DNA of 53,179 nucleotides from the NCBI GenBank assembly GCA_022843045.1, contig JALHOJ010000020.1, positions 1 through 53,179 of the forward strand, given 5' to 3'. Shown here one piece after another: positions 1 through 8,923 of this stretch (positions are counted from its first letter, which is position 1; every line of letters begins with the position of its first letter). The stretch is from Phycisphaerales bacterium (GTDB lineage: Bacteria; Planctomycetota; Phycisphaerae; Phycisphaerales; UBA1924). The notes beneath the pieces were generated by a model, which saw nothing but the letters and a program-made list of their open reading frames with translations, was not told the origin of the DNA and made no database searches. Position numbers and translations under genes: made by a program.

Positions 1-2
1 CG

Positions 3-446
3 ACCACCGAAGCCAGCCGCAAGGCTATCGGCGCGGCGATCGACGTCCACAAGACGCTGGGCCCGGGCTACGACCAGACCACGTACCTCAACGCCATGAA
101 GATGGAGTTTGACGCGTTGGGCGTGTCGTACAAGCAGGGCCACACCATCAACGTGATGTACAAGGACCGCAAGATCGGTGAGGCGACGACCGAGTTGTTC
201 GTCGACGGCAAGTTCTTCCTCGAGATCACGGCCCGCCCGGGCCAGGTCAGCACGTTTGACCGCCTCGCCCTGCGGGCCAAGCTCAAGGCCCAGGACCTCG
301 AACTCGGCCTGATCATCAACTTCGCGGAGCGACGCCTGAAGGATGGTCTCGTCCGCGTCGTCAACATCGACAAGATCATGAAGGAAAAGGGCATCAGCCT
401 CGACGAGGGCGAGGAGCACGATGGGGAGTTTGATGATCGGGGTTGA
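3..446 (+). CDS. GxxExxY family protein, 5' end outside window
   Basis: The reading frame is open from the window edge, so only the last 147 residues are visible and the true start is missing. The first visible part (AIGAAIDVHKTLGPGY) matches the start of GxxExxY proteins, a small family placed with PD-(D/E)XK-like nucleases (Pfam PDDEXK_3, from memory). The later part (LGLIINFAERRLKDGLVRVV) is also typical. Key positions are changed: the signature reads GYDQTTY (Gln for Glu), the usual Asp is Glu (192-194), and the usual Glu-x-Lys is Glu-Ile-Thr (222-230). If the family is a nuclease, this copy may be inactive. The function of the family is not established. It is followed after 19 bases by a long palindromic repeat. 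Confidence 0.8.
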   Translation, partial: TTEASRKAIGAAIDVHKTLGPGYDQTTYLNAMKMEFDALGVSYKQGHTINVMYKDRKIGEATTELFVDGKFFLEITARPGQVSTFDRLALRAKLKAQDLELGLIINFAERRLKDGLVRVVNIDKIMKEKGISLDEGEEHDGEFDDRG

Positions 447-465
447 GAGCGTGTGGTAGATCGAG

Positions 466-597
466 TTCAGCACAGAGACACAGAGAACGCAGAGGAAGAG
501 GAGAAGACGGGAGAGAGATCGATGGCGGATTTGATGACTGGCTCACACTCCTTTCTCTTCTCATCCCCCTCTGTCTTTTCTGTGTCTCTGTGCTGAA
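466..597. repeat. Long inverted repeat, ACAGAGACAC type
   Basis: The arm at 466-484 (TTCAGCACAGAGACACAGA) is repeated exactly as its reverse complement at 579-597. The similarity continues inward, less perfectly, over about 50 bases per arm as a purine-rich versus pyrimidine-rich pair. It fills the gap between the GxxExxY gene and the ketoacyl synthase. In RNA it would form a long stem-loop. It resembles a non-autonomous palindromic element more than a simple terminator. Confidence 0.8.
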
Positions 598-609
598 AAA
601 GGAAGTCTG

Positions 610-1983
610 TTGAGTCGTCGCGTCGTCATCACGGGCATGGGTTGGGTCACTCCGCTGGGCAGTGACGTGGACTCGGTGTGGACCAAGCTGCTTGCTGGGG
701 CCAACGCCGTGTCGCGCGTCACGCGGTACCCGGCGGACACCTTCGCGACCAACTTCGCGGCGGAAGTGCGGGGCTTCGAGCTTTCGCACTTCCTTGAAGA
801 TTGGCGGCAGCACGAGTCGGCGGGCCTGAACAGCCAGTTCGCGCTCGCCGCGGCGGCTCAGGCCTGGCGGCAGGCGGGTCTGGGCGAGGAGTTTGCGAGC
901 GCGATACCCGGACAACGCCGCGGGTTTCGCGTCAAGCCCATCACCGGGCTCGACATGGACCGCGTGGGCATGTACCTGGGCGCGGGCGAGGGGAGCCTTG
1001 ATTACGACAACGTGCTCGCGACCAACATCGCGGCGTGGAAGAGCGAGACGAAGACCATCGACGACGTGACGTGGGCCACGACGGCGATGAAGCGATTGAG
1101 CGCGAGCGCCGAGATCGAGCAGGAGCCCAATATCACGCTGAGCCACTTGGCGCGGGCCTTTGGCGCGCATGGGCCGGCGTTCAACTGCATGACGGCGTGT
1201 GCCGCGAGCACGCAGGCAATTGGCGAAGCCACCGAAATCATCCGGCGGGGCGACGCCGACGTCATGCTCGCGGGCGGCAGCCACAGCATGATCCACCTGC
1301 TGGGCATGACCGGGTTCATCCGCCTCACGGCGATGAGCACGCGGCGCGAAAGCCCGCAGACGGCGGCGCGGCCGTTCAGCGGGTCGCGCGATGGGTTTGT
1401 GATGGGCGAGGGCGCGGGCATTCTCGTGATCGAAGACGCAGAGCATGCCTTGCGGCGCGGCGCAAAGATCATCGCGGAGATCGCGGGCTATGGCAGTTCC
1501 GCCGACGCCTTTCGCATCACGGATATTCAGCCCGAGGGCAAGGGCGCGGTCGCGGCCATGGCTCAGGCGTGCGCACAGGCGGGCGTATCGCCCCGCGAGA
1601 AGGGTCCCGACGGCCGTCCGCTCATCCACTACATCTCCGCACACGGCACGGGAACGCAGGAGAATGACAAGATCGAGACGCGGGCTGTCAAGACGCTGTT
1701 TGGCGATCTTGCGTCGAAGGTGCCGTTCAGCAGCGTGAAGAGCATGCTGGGGCACTTGATCCAGGCGGCGGGCGCGGTCGAGTTGATCACGTGCGTTAAA
1801 GCGATTGAAACTGGGTTCCTGCCGCCCACGATGAACCTGCACGACGCCGCGCCGGAGCTGGATCTCGATTACGTTCCCAACCAACCGCGCGATCTGCGCG
1901 GGGTCGGCGTGGAGGCGTGCCTCTCCAACAGCTTCGGCTTTGGCGGACAGAACAACACCGTGTGTGTGCGTCGCTGGCGCTAG
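610..1983 (+). CDS. fabF: Beta-ketoacyl-ACP synthase, FabF (KAS II) type
   Basis: It condenses malonyl-ACP with an acyl-ACP in fatty acid elongation, in the cytoplasm. The 457 residues show a full thiolase-fold synthase. Cys197 in NCMTACAAST is the acylated nucleophile, His345 in SAHGTGTQEND and His382 in SVKSMLGH are the decarboxylation histidines, and Lys377 is conserved. The glycine-rich end (NSFGFGGQNNT) is typical. It is about 45 residues longer than usual FabF, with extra sequence near residues 98-118. The start is TTG at 610, with GGAAG at 601-605 as ribosome site. No acpP or other fab gene adjoins, so a role in a dedicated acyl or polyketide product cannot be excluded. Confidence 0.88.
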   Translation: MSRRVVITGMGWVTPLGSDVDSVWTKLLAGANAVSRVTRYPADTFATNFAAEVRGFELSHFLEDWRQHESAGLNSQFALAAAAQAWRQAGLGEEFASAIPGQRRGFRVKPITGLDMDRVGMYLGAGEGSLDYDNVLATNIAAWKSETKTIDDVTWATTAMKRLSASAEIEQEPNITLSHLARAFGAHGPAFNCMTACAASTQAIGEATEIIRRGDADVMLAGGSHSMIHLLGMTGFIRLTAMSTRRESPQTAARPFSGSRDGFVMGEGAGILVIEDAEHALRRGAKIIAEIAGYGSSADAFRITDIQPEGKGAVAAMAQACAQAGVSPREKGPDGRPLIHYISAHGTGTQENDKIETRAVKTLFGDLASKVPFSSVKSMLGHLIQAAGAVELITCVKAIETGFLPPTMNLHDAAPELDLDYVPNQPRDLRGVGVEACLSNSFGFGGQNNTVCVRRWR

Positions 1984-2067
1984 CAACCGAGCGGCGAACG
2001 CCGCCGGCGGGTCGCGGCGGTCGTGGAGCGGACGCGGGGGAACGCGGAAAGAAAAATGAAACGAAAA

Positions 2068-2098
2068 GCGGAAAGAGCAGTTCGTCTGCTCTCTCCGC
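2068..2098 (-). terminator. Intrinsic terminator of the anchor-L dockerin gene
   Basis: A 13-base stem with one mismatch (2068-2080 against 2086-2098) and a 5-base loop lies 85 bases past the stop at 2183. Reading on the minus strand it is followed by a T-rich run (TTTTCGTTTCATTTTTC). It lies between convergent genes. Confidence 0.65.
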
Positions 2099-2182
2099 GT
2101 TGCGCGATTTGTCTGCCTGGCCTCTGCGAATGTCAGTCGCGATCGGGAGAGTTCCCCCGGGGCGTCACGTCCCGGTTCACAT

Positions 2183-3619
2183 TCAGACGCCGCAGGGCGT
2201 GCAAGGCCCTTCGGCGAACTGCAAGAGGAACGAATCGATGTCGCAGGGGTCAAAGAGGCTGCCGTCGTTGTTGAAGTCGATGTCGTTGCAGGTCGCGAGG
2301 TCGGGGATGCAGGGGCCTTCGCCGTAGACCGAGAGGAACGCCTCGATGTCCTGCGGGTCAAAGAAGCTCGTGTCGTTATTGAAGTCGATGGAGTCGCAGC
2401 ACGAATCAGATATCGTGATGATGGCCTGGTTGGTCTTGACATCGCCGCAGTCGTTGGCGACCCGACAGCGCACCCGGTAGTCGCTCTGCCCGGGGCATGG
2501 CGTGATGCTGACCTGGGTCGCCGCTGCGTTGGGATTGTCGGCGGATGCAAACCCGCCGCAGGGCAGTGCAATCGGCGCAACTCCGAGGTTGGCCCACGTC
2601 TCAGACGCGATTCGGATCTGCCATTGATAAGTGAGCGCTTCCACGCCCGTGGCACCCACGGCGACCGATGCAAGGCGCGATGGGCACGTGAACACGTCGG
2701 CGGGCTGAGCCGTGATTCGCGGGCAGTTGACGTACGGCGGGTCTTCGGTGTCATCGGTGCCCGGCGTGCCCGGCTCTGCGCGGAGGTTGGAGATAAACAC
2801 CGCGCTGTCAAGAATGTGATCGTTCACGTCGCCAATTTCGAAGATCACGTAGTGATCCCCGCCACCAATCACGGGCGACGTGGTGGTGAGATGATGGATC
2901 ACCGCGTGCGGATTGGAGAACGCGGAGTTCTGATCATCTGTCGTTTCCAGCCCCGCGAATGAACTGCCTACTTGCACGGCGTTGCCCGCAAAGTCCAGCG
3001 TGATCTGGTCGCTGGGCGCCGTCCCATCGAGGAATACCAGGAACGAATCGGTGAACTGGCTTGTCCAGAACGGAAACTCGACGGAGCCAAACAGGAAGTC
3101 AAACTTGATGGGGCTGTCGTCCTCCAGGACGAAGTCAACCCGCAGGGCCGCCACGTCGTAGCAGCCGTTGAAGTTCTCGATGTTGCCCGATACCAACCCG
3201 AAGGCGTCAAACTCTGGCGTCCCGCCGCTGTCGGGCTCGGGCGTCATTTGGCTGTTGACCTGCGCGGGGGGCGATGCCGGGTCGTACCCAGGGTCGGTCG
3301 CGCCGGGGATCGGACCGAGGTTGGTCACGTCGCCGCTCGAGAGCACAATGCCCGGTCGGATCGTGACGGGCAGGGTCTCGAAGTTTGTGAATGTTCCGAA
3401 CTGGCCCGCGACGCCGTTGTGAATCGAAACCGACGTGATCTGAAGACCAACGGGGTGAAGTGCGTTCCCGAGCGCGGTGGTGTTCATCGTCGGCGTTGTG
3501 ACGACTTGCGCGCCCGCTGGCAGCGCGCCGATCGACAACGCTGACAGTGGAATTAGCCAAGCTGATCTCCGCGAGTTGAACCTGCGGTATCGAGCGAGAG
3601 TGGTTCGTGGTGTGTTCAT
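2183..3619 (-). CDS. Secreted choice-of-anchor L / Ig-like protein with GC-type dockerin
   Basis: This is a 478-residue exported protein. The start is ATG at 3619, chosen because AGGGAG lies 9 bases upstream; the frame stays open further upstream without a better site. The N-terminus is basic then hydrophobic and ends in LPAGAQ, a signal peptide. Residues ~40-260 look like a choice-of-anchor L domain (TALGNALHPVGLQITSV, IVLSSGDV). Residues ~300-405 form an Ig-like domain (LTYQWQIR, YRVRCRVANDCGD). Residues 408-478 are the GC-type dockerin: two DFNND repeats and six cysteines, ending CTPCGV. The dockerin presumably attaches it to an envelope partner. The function of the anchor-L domain is unknown. 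Confidence 0.85.
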   Translation of the reverse strand: MNTPRTTLARYRRFNSRRSAWLIPLSALSIGALPAGAQVVTTPTMNTTALGNALHPVGLQITSVSIHNGVAGQFGTFTNFETLPVTIRPGIVLSSGDVTNLGPIPGATDPGYDPASPPAQVNSQMTPEPDSGGTPEFDAFGLVSGNIENFNGCYDVAALRVDFVLEDDSPIKFDFLFGSVEFPFWTSQFTDSFLVFLDGTAPSDQITLDFAGNAVQVGSSFAGLETTDDQNSAFSNPHAVIHHLTTTSPVIGGGDHYVIFEIGDVNDHILDSAVFISNLRAEPGTPGTDDTEDPPYVNCPRITAQPADVFTCPSRLASVAVGATGVEALTYQWQIRIASETWANLGVAPIALPCGGFASADNPNAAATQVSITPCPGQSDYRVRCRVANDCGDVKTNQAIITISDSCCDSIDFNNDTSFFDPQDIEAFLSVYGEGPCIPDLATCNDIDFNNDGSLFDPCDIDSFLLQFAEGPCTPCGV

Positions 3620-3955
3620 GGGTATCAACTCCCTGTCAGTGCGCCGTCTCCTAGAGCGCGACTTGCCAAAGCCGCTCAACACCCAAGAGCAAGCGACGCG
3701 ACGCATAAAGGATAATACTATCCGCAATAAGCGGAAGTTCGCTTCTTCGAGGTGGTTTGTCGTTATGTGCTTTGCTGCAACAGGTTGCGATCGTTGCCTT
3801 CGTGCTGGTGGCGAACTTGGCTCCCGCCCACGAATGGATCCGGGAAGCCACCATCACGAAGAGTCAAGCAAAAGGCCGCCCCACAAAAGGGGGCGGCATA
3901 CTCAGTTCAGACGATGGCCTCAGGTTGGTATTCGACCGCTGATACGCGCGATTGC
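3620..3955. other. Intergenic: leader of the upstream dockerin gene, inverted repeats, terminator
   Basis: No gene is seen. Reading towards the minus-strand start at 3619 there is an AT-rich patch with TATTAT (3712-3717), inside an inverted repeat GGATA-atac-TATCC (3710-3723). It is abutted by a second one, CCGC-aataa-GCGG (3722-3734). These could be a -10 element with an operator or a leader hairpin; no good -35 box is seen. The terminator of the next gene occupies 3875-3897. Confidence 0.45.
3875..3897 (-). terminator. Intrinsic terminator of the dockerin gene ending at 3956
   Basis: A perfect 8-bp stem, GCCGCCCC (3875-3882) with GGGGCGGC (3890-3897), encloses a 7-base loop. On the minus strand it is followed by CCTTTTGCTT. 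It sits 59 bases past the stop codon. Confidence 0.8.
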
Positions 3956-5695
3956 TCAGAGCCCGCAGGGCGTGCAGGGGCCTTCGCTGAAGGAAACGAG
4001 GAAGGACTCGATATCGCAGGGGTCAAAGAGCGAGCCGTCGTTGTTGAAGTCGATGTCGTTGCAGTTTGCGGTTGCGGGAATGCACGGGCCTTCGCTGTAG
4101 ACGCTCAGGAAGCCTTCGATGTCCTGCGGGTCAAAGAAGCTCGTGTCGTTATTGAAGTCGATGGAGTCGCAGGTGGGTCCGGTGGGGACGCTTGGCTGGC
4201 TCGAGAAGGAGCGGACGACGAAGTCAGAGTCGCTGATCACTTCAACGCGGTCCATGCTGCCCAGTTGCGTGGTGGCATCCACCATTTCAATCGCGATGTG
4301 ATCCACACCGTCCAACACAGTTCCGCCAGGCAAGATGATGCGTGCCGGGTTGACCCAGCAGGTAAAGCCCAGAATCCAGCCGTAGCCGGGCGTGTAGTAC
4401 CAGGTCCACGTCGGAATCGTGCCGGCTGGGCAGGGGTTGTTGGTGGTGTTGAACACCTGACGATTGCTGATCGGCACGCCGCCGACGGGTGTGAGTTCCA
4501 CGCCGCTGCTGTCGAACGCGCGGACGCGCTGCGTGGTGGAGCCAAGTTCGCCAAAGTCAATGGAGAAGGCGTTCATGTTGCCGTCGGCGTCGCCGGTGGT
4601 CATCGTGACGCTGACAGAGCGTGCTGCATCGTCGTACAACTTCATGAGCGTGATGTGACCGGTGCACTGCGGGCACTTCTGGATGAAGTCCATGCCGACT
4701 TCGGTGCCCGGTTCTGTAGACCCGACTGCGCTCCAGCTTGGGGCTTCGATGCTGAGTGCGCGCGGACCGCCGCCCGGACCGCTTGACACGCGAAGGGCGC
4801 TGTCGTCGCGATCATCGCAATCCTCGCAGCAGACGGTGTCGGCGACGCAGCTGGCCTGCACCACCGAGCCGACTCCGCCGGAGGCCACGCAGACTTCCGA
4901 CGTGATGCCGGTGGTGCCGCTGCTGGGGGGTCTGAGGGCAACCTGCGCCTGGGAGACACGAAACTCGTCCATGCCATCTGCCGAAACCACGCAGCGAGCA
5001 AAGCCGGTGTTGGTGCTGGGCAGATCGGGGTTGATGGGCTCGAATCGAATCGCTGCGAAGACCGGGATGAATGGATTGTTGAGGTTCAGGCTGCCCAGGC
5101 AGCCCCATACGAGCACAGAGACAAACTTCTGCTGCGACTCGTCCCAGAAAGTGCGCCAGATGTGGCCGGCTTCGACGCCCGGCGGGCACAGGATGTATGC
5201 ACACTCCAAGCCTGTCGGCGCGACATCGACGCTGCCCACGGGGTGCATCATTTCATCGAGAAGGATCGCCCGGTATCCGCCCGTGTTGGTCGTGGAACTC
5301 ACGTTGATCGTGACGCTGCCGTTGCCGTTATTGCGGACGGAGGTGGTGATGCCGCAGTTCTCGGGCAGCCCTGCACACGGATCGGTCCATGGCACGAAGG
5401 TGCAGCCGACGGAGCGCACCACGCCGTCTGAAGCGAGCAACTGCGAGTCGTCGATGCGCACGCCCGCGCCCCAAGTGTTGTCGAGCCGGATCGAGACGCC
5501 GTCGCTGGACGAGGAAGTGTGCACGAGCACGCCCTGCCCGGCGGGGCTCTGCGATAGGGTCGCCGAGCCGGTTGCGGTGTGCAGCAGTCCGTCGGAGAGT
5601 ATCGAGTTCTGTGCGAACGCCTGCCCCGCGGCGAGCGCGAGGGTTGCACAACAGAGGGAAGCGAAACGGGGGCGAACGGTGGAGAGAGTGGTCAC
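3956..5695 (-). CDS. Secreted protein of unknown fold with GC-type dockerin
   Basis: This is a 579-residue exported protein. The start is GTG at 5695 with GAAGGAG eight bases upstream. A signal peptide is clear (CCATLALAAGQAFAQ). The middle ~480 residues are Cys-containing, beta-rich and low in charge, and I do not recognise a family. One stretch (residues ~290-460: DDAARSVSVTMTTGDADGN, FDSSGVELTPVGG) resembles lectin-like or 'anchor' beta sandwiches that describe a colour or shape domain, but this is only an impression. Residues 509-579 are the GC-type dockerin (DFNNDTSFFDPQD and DFNNDGSLFDPCD, ending CTPCGL). The gene has its own ribosome site and terminator, so it is probably a single transcription unit. 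Confidence 0.8.
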   Translation of the reverse strand: MTTLSTVRPRFASLCCATLALAAGQAFAQNSILSDGLLHTATGSATLSQSPAGQGVLVHTSSSSDGVSIRLDNTWGAGVRIDDSQLLASDGVVRSVGCTFVPWTDPCAGLPENCGITTSVRNNGNGSVTINVSSTTNTGGYRAILLDEMMHPVGSVDVAPTGLECAYILCPPGVEAGHIWRTFWDESQQKFVSVLVWGCLGSLNLNNPFIPVFAAIRFEPINPDLPSTNTGFARCVVSADGMDEFRVSQAQVALRPPSSGTTGITSEVCVASGGVGSVVQASCVADTVCCEDCDDRDDSALRVSSGPGGGPRALSIEAPSWSAVGSTEPGTEVGMDFIQKCPQCTGHITLMKLYDDAARSVSVTMTTGDADGNMNAFSIDFGELGSTTQRVRAFDSSGVELTPVGGVPISNRQVFNTTNNPCPAGTIPTWTWYYTPGYGWILGFTCWVNPARIILPGGTVLDGVDHIAIEMVDATTQLGSMDRVEVISDSDFVVRSFSSQPSVPTGPTCDSIDFNNDTSFFDPQDIEGFLSVYSEGPCIPATANCNDIDFNNDGSLFDPCDIESFLVSFSEGPCTPCGL

Positions 5696-6138
5696 GGTCA
5701 GACTCCTTCAGTCTTGCGGACAGAGATCGTGCGAAGCAGAAGAAACACTCCTTCAGAGCTTGCGTGTGGTTCTGGGTGATTGGGTGTGCAACGGATGTTG
5801 CCGGGTTGTGCTGCGACCGACTTTGTCGCCCGGTTTCAATCAAGCGGCCGTCTTGTCAGTCCTGTCGCGGCGGGCCAAACATGCTGCCCGCACCATGAAT
5901 TGCACGCAGGGGCGAGAACCTTGCAGGGACGATCATGATTTCTCGAGAATGTGCGTTGGCGTCCGTGGCGAACTTGATCAGCCGCGATTCAGTGGACTTC
6001 TTGTCGCGATGAGAGCGCAAGCCAACGAATGCCCGCTGAGGCCGTCTTGAGCGAAGCGCGCTGCCGACAGCGAGAGTCTGAAATGCTTGTGGGCATGTCT
6101 GAGATGAAGGCGGACGTCACGACGCGGCTCGAAATCTC
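5696..6138. other. Intergenic region between two dockerin genes
   Basis: No coding sequence is supported in these 443 bases. The decamer ACTCCTTCAG, which carries the ribosome site of the gene starting at 5695, occurs a second time at 5747-5756. A small hairpin CGCTG-ccga-CAGCG (6059-6072) lies past the end of the gene stopping at 6139 but has no T-run. I see no convincing promoter. Confidence 0.4.
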
Positions 6139-8721
6139 TCATTGGCCGCAGAGCGTGCACGGGCCCTCGCTGAAGGCCAGCAAGAACGCATCGACGTCGC
6201 ACGGATCAAAGATGGACGTGTCGTTGTTGAAGTCCACGTCGTTGCAGGTGGCGGTGGCGGGGATGCACGGTCCCTCGCTGAAGACACTGAAGAACGCGTC
6301 GACATCGGTGGGATCGAATATCGAGGTGTCGTTGTTGAAGTCGATGCTGTCGCAGACGGGACCGAGGCGCACGAGATCGATGCCGTCGGGACCGGGCTGG
6401 GTCACGGCGATCGTTCCGCCCCGAGCCCGTAGGTTGAAGGGCGAGCCGCTGATCACGCTCGTGGACGTCACCGCGCTCGCCGGCCCGGCGGCGGAGATCG
6501 ACCAGAGCGACGCTCCTTGCGTGTCGGTGCCCGCGGCGAACAGCGTGCCATCCATCAACTCCATATCCCGCGCGATGCCCGAGTTGGGTATCGTGACCGA
6601 GCCGACGATTGAGTTGCTTGTCGTGCTGATGACGGCGATTCGCTGCAGTGCGCCGACGTTATTGACGTACACGAACTGTCCCGTCGTATCGGAGATCACG
6701 CGGAAGGGCGTGTCGATGCCGGGGATGGTTGTGAGCAGCGTCGAACTCGCGCCAGCGATGCTGATGACGGAGATGTCGTCGCTGAAGGTGTTGGAGACGT
6801 ACGCGCGGGTGCCGTCGGGCACGAAGCCGATTCGAATCGGGAAGTCACCGACCGTCACGTCGGTGATCACCTCGCGGGTCGTCGAGTTGATGAGACGGAT
6901 CTGATCGTCGAAACTCCGGCAGACGGCAAGAACCGAGCCATCGGGGCTGAACTCGATACCGCTGGTTTCGGTGTAGGAATACGCGAAGGCCGAGCCGGCC
7001 TGGCCTGCGAGGGTGGTGCCCAGCACGCTGCTGGCGGCGCCGTTGATGTTGATCCAGTGAATGAGATCGGTGCCGGCGACGCTCAGTACCGCGGCGAGCG
7101 TGCCGTTAGGGTGGATACGAACTTCCCAGGGTCGCTGCGAGACGGGCAGCTGTGCGACGCGGGTGTTCGTCGTGAGGTTGATGATCGAGACGGTGTTGCC
7201 GTCACTGTTGGCGACTACGGCTGTCTGGCCGTTGGGCGTGATCGCGACGCCCGCGACGCGGTCGCCCGTGTCGACGGTGGCACGAATCGTGCCTGTCGCG
7301 GCGTCGATGATCGACGCGTTGCGGGAGATCGTGTTGCCCGCGACGATGGTCGAGCCATCGGGCGAGATCGCGAGCGGCTTGGTGCAGTCGCCTTCTGGCG
7401 TTGGTCCGCTGGAGATAAAGCCGTCAACCGTGCTGCTCGCGCCGTTGATCGTGTAGAAGTGCACGTCCTCGCGGAAGCGGCTGTTGAGAGCCACGATCTT
7501 GCGGGGCAGCGTGGGCGTCACGGCGGCTTCGACGGTCGGCGCGAGGCTGAGCGTCGCGGAGACCGTGCGGGTGGCAAGGTTGATCACCCGGCTGTCAAAG
7601 TTGCTGACAAACGCGGTGTTGTTGTCGACGATGACGATGTCGCCCACGATGCCCGCAGCCAGTGTGGCGTCGGTGGTGCCCGTGGCGAGGTTCACGAAGA
7701 TCACGTTGTTGGAGATCGAGGCGATCGCATACGCGTTGTCGGGCGTGATCGCAATGACTTGGTTCTGCAGGCCGCTGGGTGTCGTCCACGAGTTGAGCAG
7801 CGTGTTGGTGGTGAGGTCGATGACACTGACGCGATTCGCGTTGCCCTCGTGCCCGATCACGGCGCGGGCGCCGTCGGCGCTGATGTCGATGCTGCGGGGC
7901 GACGCGGCGGTCGGGATCGACGCGAGTTCCGCGCCGGTGGCGATGCTGTAGATCGCCACGCGGCCGCCGCTTGCTGTGGAGACGGGCAGCACGATCCGAG
8001 TGCCGTCGGGCGTGAGCGCAAAGTAGGTGTGCAGCGAACCGCTGATCGCGAACTCGGGCGTTGCGTAGACGCCGATGCTGCCTTGGCTGCCGCTCGCGAA
8101 GGAGCGGATCTGCGTCCGCGTTGCGAGGTCGATGACGGAGAAGGACGAACTGATTGCGTCGTTGGTGAGGCCGACGACCGCGTACTGGCTGTCGCTGGTG
8201 ATGCGCACGTGCATCGGTTGCGTGCCCGTCAGGGGCACGGTCGCGAGCACGGTGCGCGTCGCGACGTCGATGATTGTGGCGTCGTTGCTGAAGAGATTGG
8301 CCGTCACGGCGTATTGGCCGTTGGGCGAGACGGCCACCGACACCGGGAACTGCCCGACACTCACCGAACCGGTGACGGCGCGGCTTGCGATGTCCACAAA
8401 GCTGACCGTCCCGCCTGCCAGCGGAAAGGAGCCGAGGTTCGCCACCAGCGCGGTCGTGCCGTCGGGTGTGATGGTCAGTTCGCGGGGAAGATCGCCCTCG
8501 GGCGCGACGTTCAGCGACACGAACTGTGCGGAGCGTTCGCCAAAGCCGGCCGAGCCGTCTGAGGGCCAGGGCAGTGGGCGGTTCTCGCCCCAGATTGTTG
8601 TGATTGTCTCGATCCCGCTCGTGTCGGCTTCGCAGGACGTGCGATCCTGGGCCAGTGAACTCGTCGCAAGCGTCAACGCTGCGACGAACTTCAATGAACG
8701 AGCCAAACGGTTCGAACGCAT
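6139..8721 (-). CDS. Secreted YVTN-type beta-propeller protein with GC-type dockerin
   Basis: This is an 860-residue exported protein. The start is ATG at 8721, preceded by AGGAGATTGGA; reading further upstream would run out of frame through the dockerin region of the next gene. A signal peptide ends at LATSSLAQ. Residues ~60-780 carry many repeats of the form SPNGQYAVTANLFSND and VVANSDGNTVSIINLTT, as in YVTN/lactonase-like propellers, enough for two propellers. Residues 790-860 are the GC-type dockerin, here with DFNNDTSIFDPCD in the second repeat. Such propellers usually serve as binding or display scaffolds; an enzymatic role is not indicated. There is no Asp/His lactonase signature that I can see. 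Confidence 0.87.
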   Translation of the reverse strand: MRSNRLARSLKFVAALTLATSSLAQDRTSCEADTSGIETITTIWGENRPLPWPSDGSAGFGERSAQFVSLNVAPEGDLPRELTITPDGTTALVANLGSFPLAGGTVSFVDIASRAVTGSVSVGQFPVSVAVSPNGQYAVTANLFSNDATIIDVATRTVLATVPLTGTQPMHVRITSDSQYAVVGLTNDAISSSFSVIDLATRTQIRSFASGSQGSIGVYATPEFAISGSLHTYFALTPDGTRIVLPVSTASGGRVAIYSIATGAELASIPTAASPRSIDISADGARAVIGHEGNANRVSVIDLTTNTLLNSWTTPSGLQNQVIAITPDNAYAIASISNNVIFVNLATGTTDATLAAGIVGDIVIVDNNTAFVSNFDSRVINLATRTVSATLSLAPTVEAAVTPTLPRKIVALNSRFREDVHFYTINGASSTVDGFISSGPTPEGDCTKPLAISPDGSTIVAGNTISRNASIIDAATGTIRATVDTGDRVAGVAITPNGQTAVVANSDGNTVSIINLTTNTRVAQLPVSQRPWEVRIHPNGTLAAVLSVAGTDLIHWININGAASSVLGTTLAGQAGSAFAYSYTETSGIEFSPDGSVLAVCRSFDDQIRLINSTTREVITDVTVGDFPIRIGFVPDGTRAYVSNTFSDDISVISIAGASSTLLTTIPGIDTPFRVISDTTGQFVYVNNVGALQRIAVISTTSNSIVGSVTIPNSGIARDMELMDGTLFAAGTDTQGASLWSISAAGPASAVTSTSVISGSPFNLRARGGTIAVTQPGPDGIDLVRLGPVCDSIDFNNDTSIFDPTDVDAFFSVFSEGPCIPATATCNDVDFNNDTSIFDPCDVDAFLLAFSEGPCTLCGQ

Positions 8722-8829
8722 TCCAATCTCCTTCCGAACACCGACCCGAGGCAACTTATCCGAACTTGCCGGGCTGGTCAACGCCAATTTCGTCAGTTGG
8801 GCGTGAAGGTTGCGATGCGCGCAAGAAAA

Positions 8830-8850
8830 ACCGCCCCGGGGCGGGGCGGT
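8830..8850 (-). terminator. Intrinsic terminator of the serine hydrolase gene
   Basis: ACCGCCCC (8830-8837) pairs with GGGGCGGT (8843-8850) across a 5-base loop. On the minus strand this is followed by TTTTTCTTGC. It is 74 bases past the stop at 8924. Confidence 0.85.
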
Positions 8851-8923
8851 GTGGGACATGGTTGGGTTATTGAGGCCTGGGGAGCTCTCTGACGAATCTG
8901 CGGCGGTGTGCCGCGTGCTGGGC

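Noticed and set aside
2200..2400. Repeated DNA in dockerin ends as a CRISPR array
   Set aside because: Repeats occur only as pairs per gene, are coding in frame, and have no regular unique spacers.
394..2811. 805-codon minus-strand open frame opposite fabF and part of the dockerin gene
   Set aside because: It is Arg/Ala/Pro-rich, has no ribosome site or domain, and mirrors two clear genes; in high-GC DNA such antisense frames are expected.
7057..8562. 501-codon plus-strand frame opposite the YVTN propeller
   Set aside because: Composition is Asp/Arg/Val-rich without domains, and it lies wholly within a well-supported gene on the other strand.
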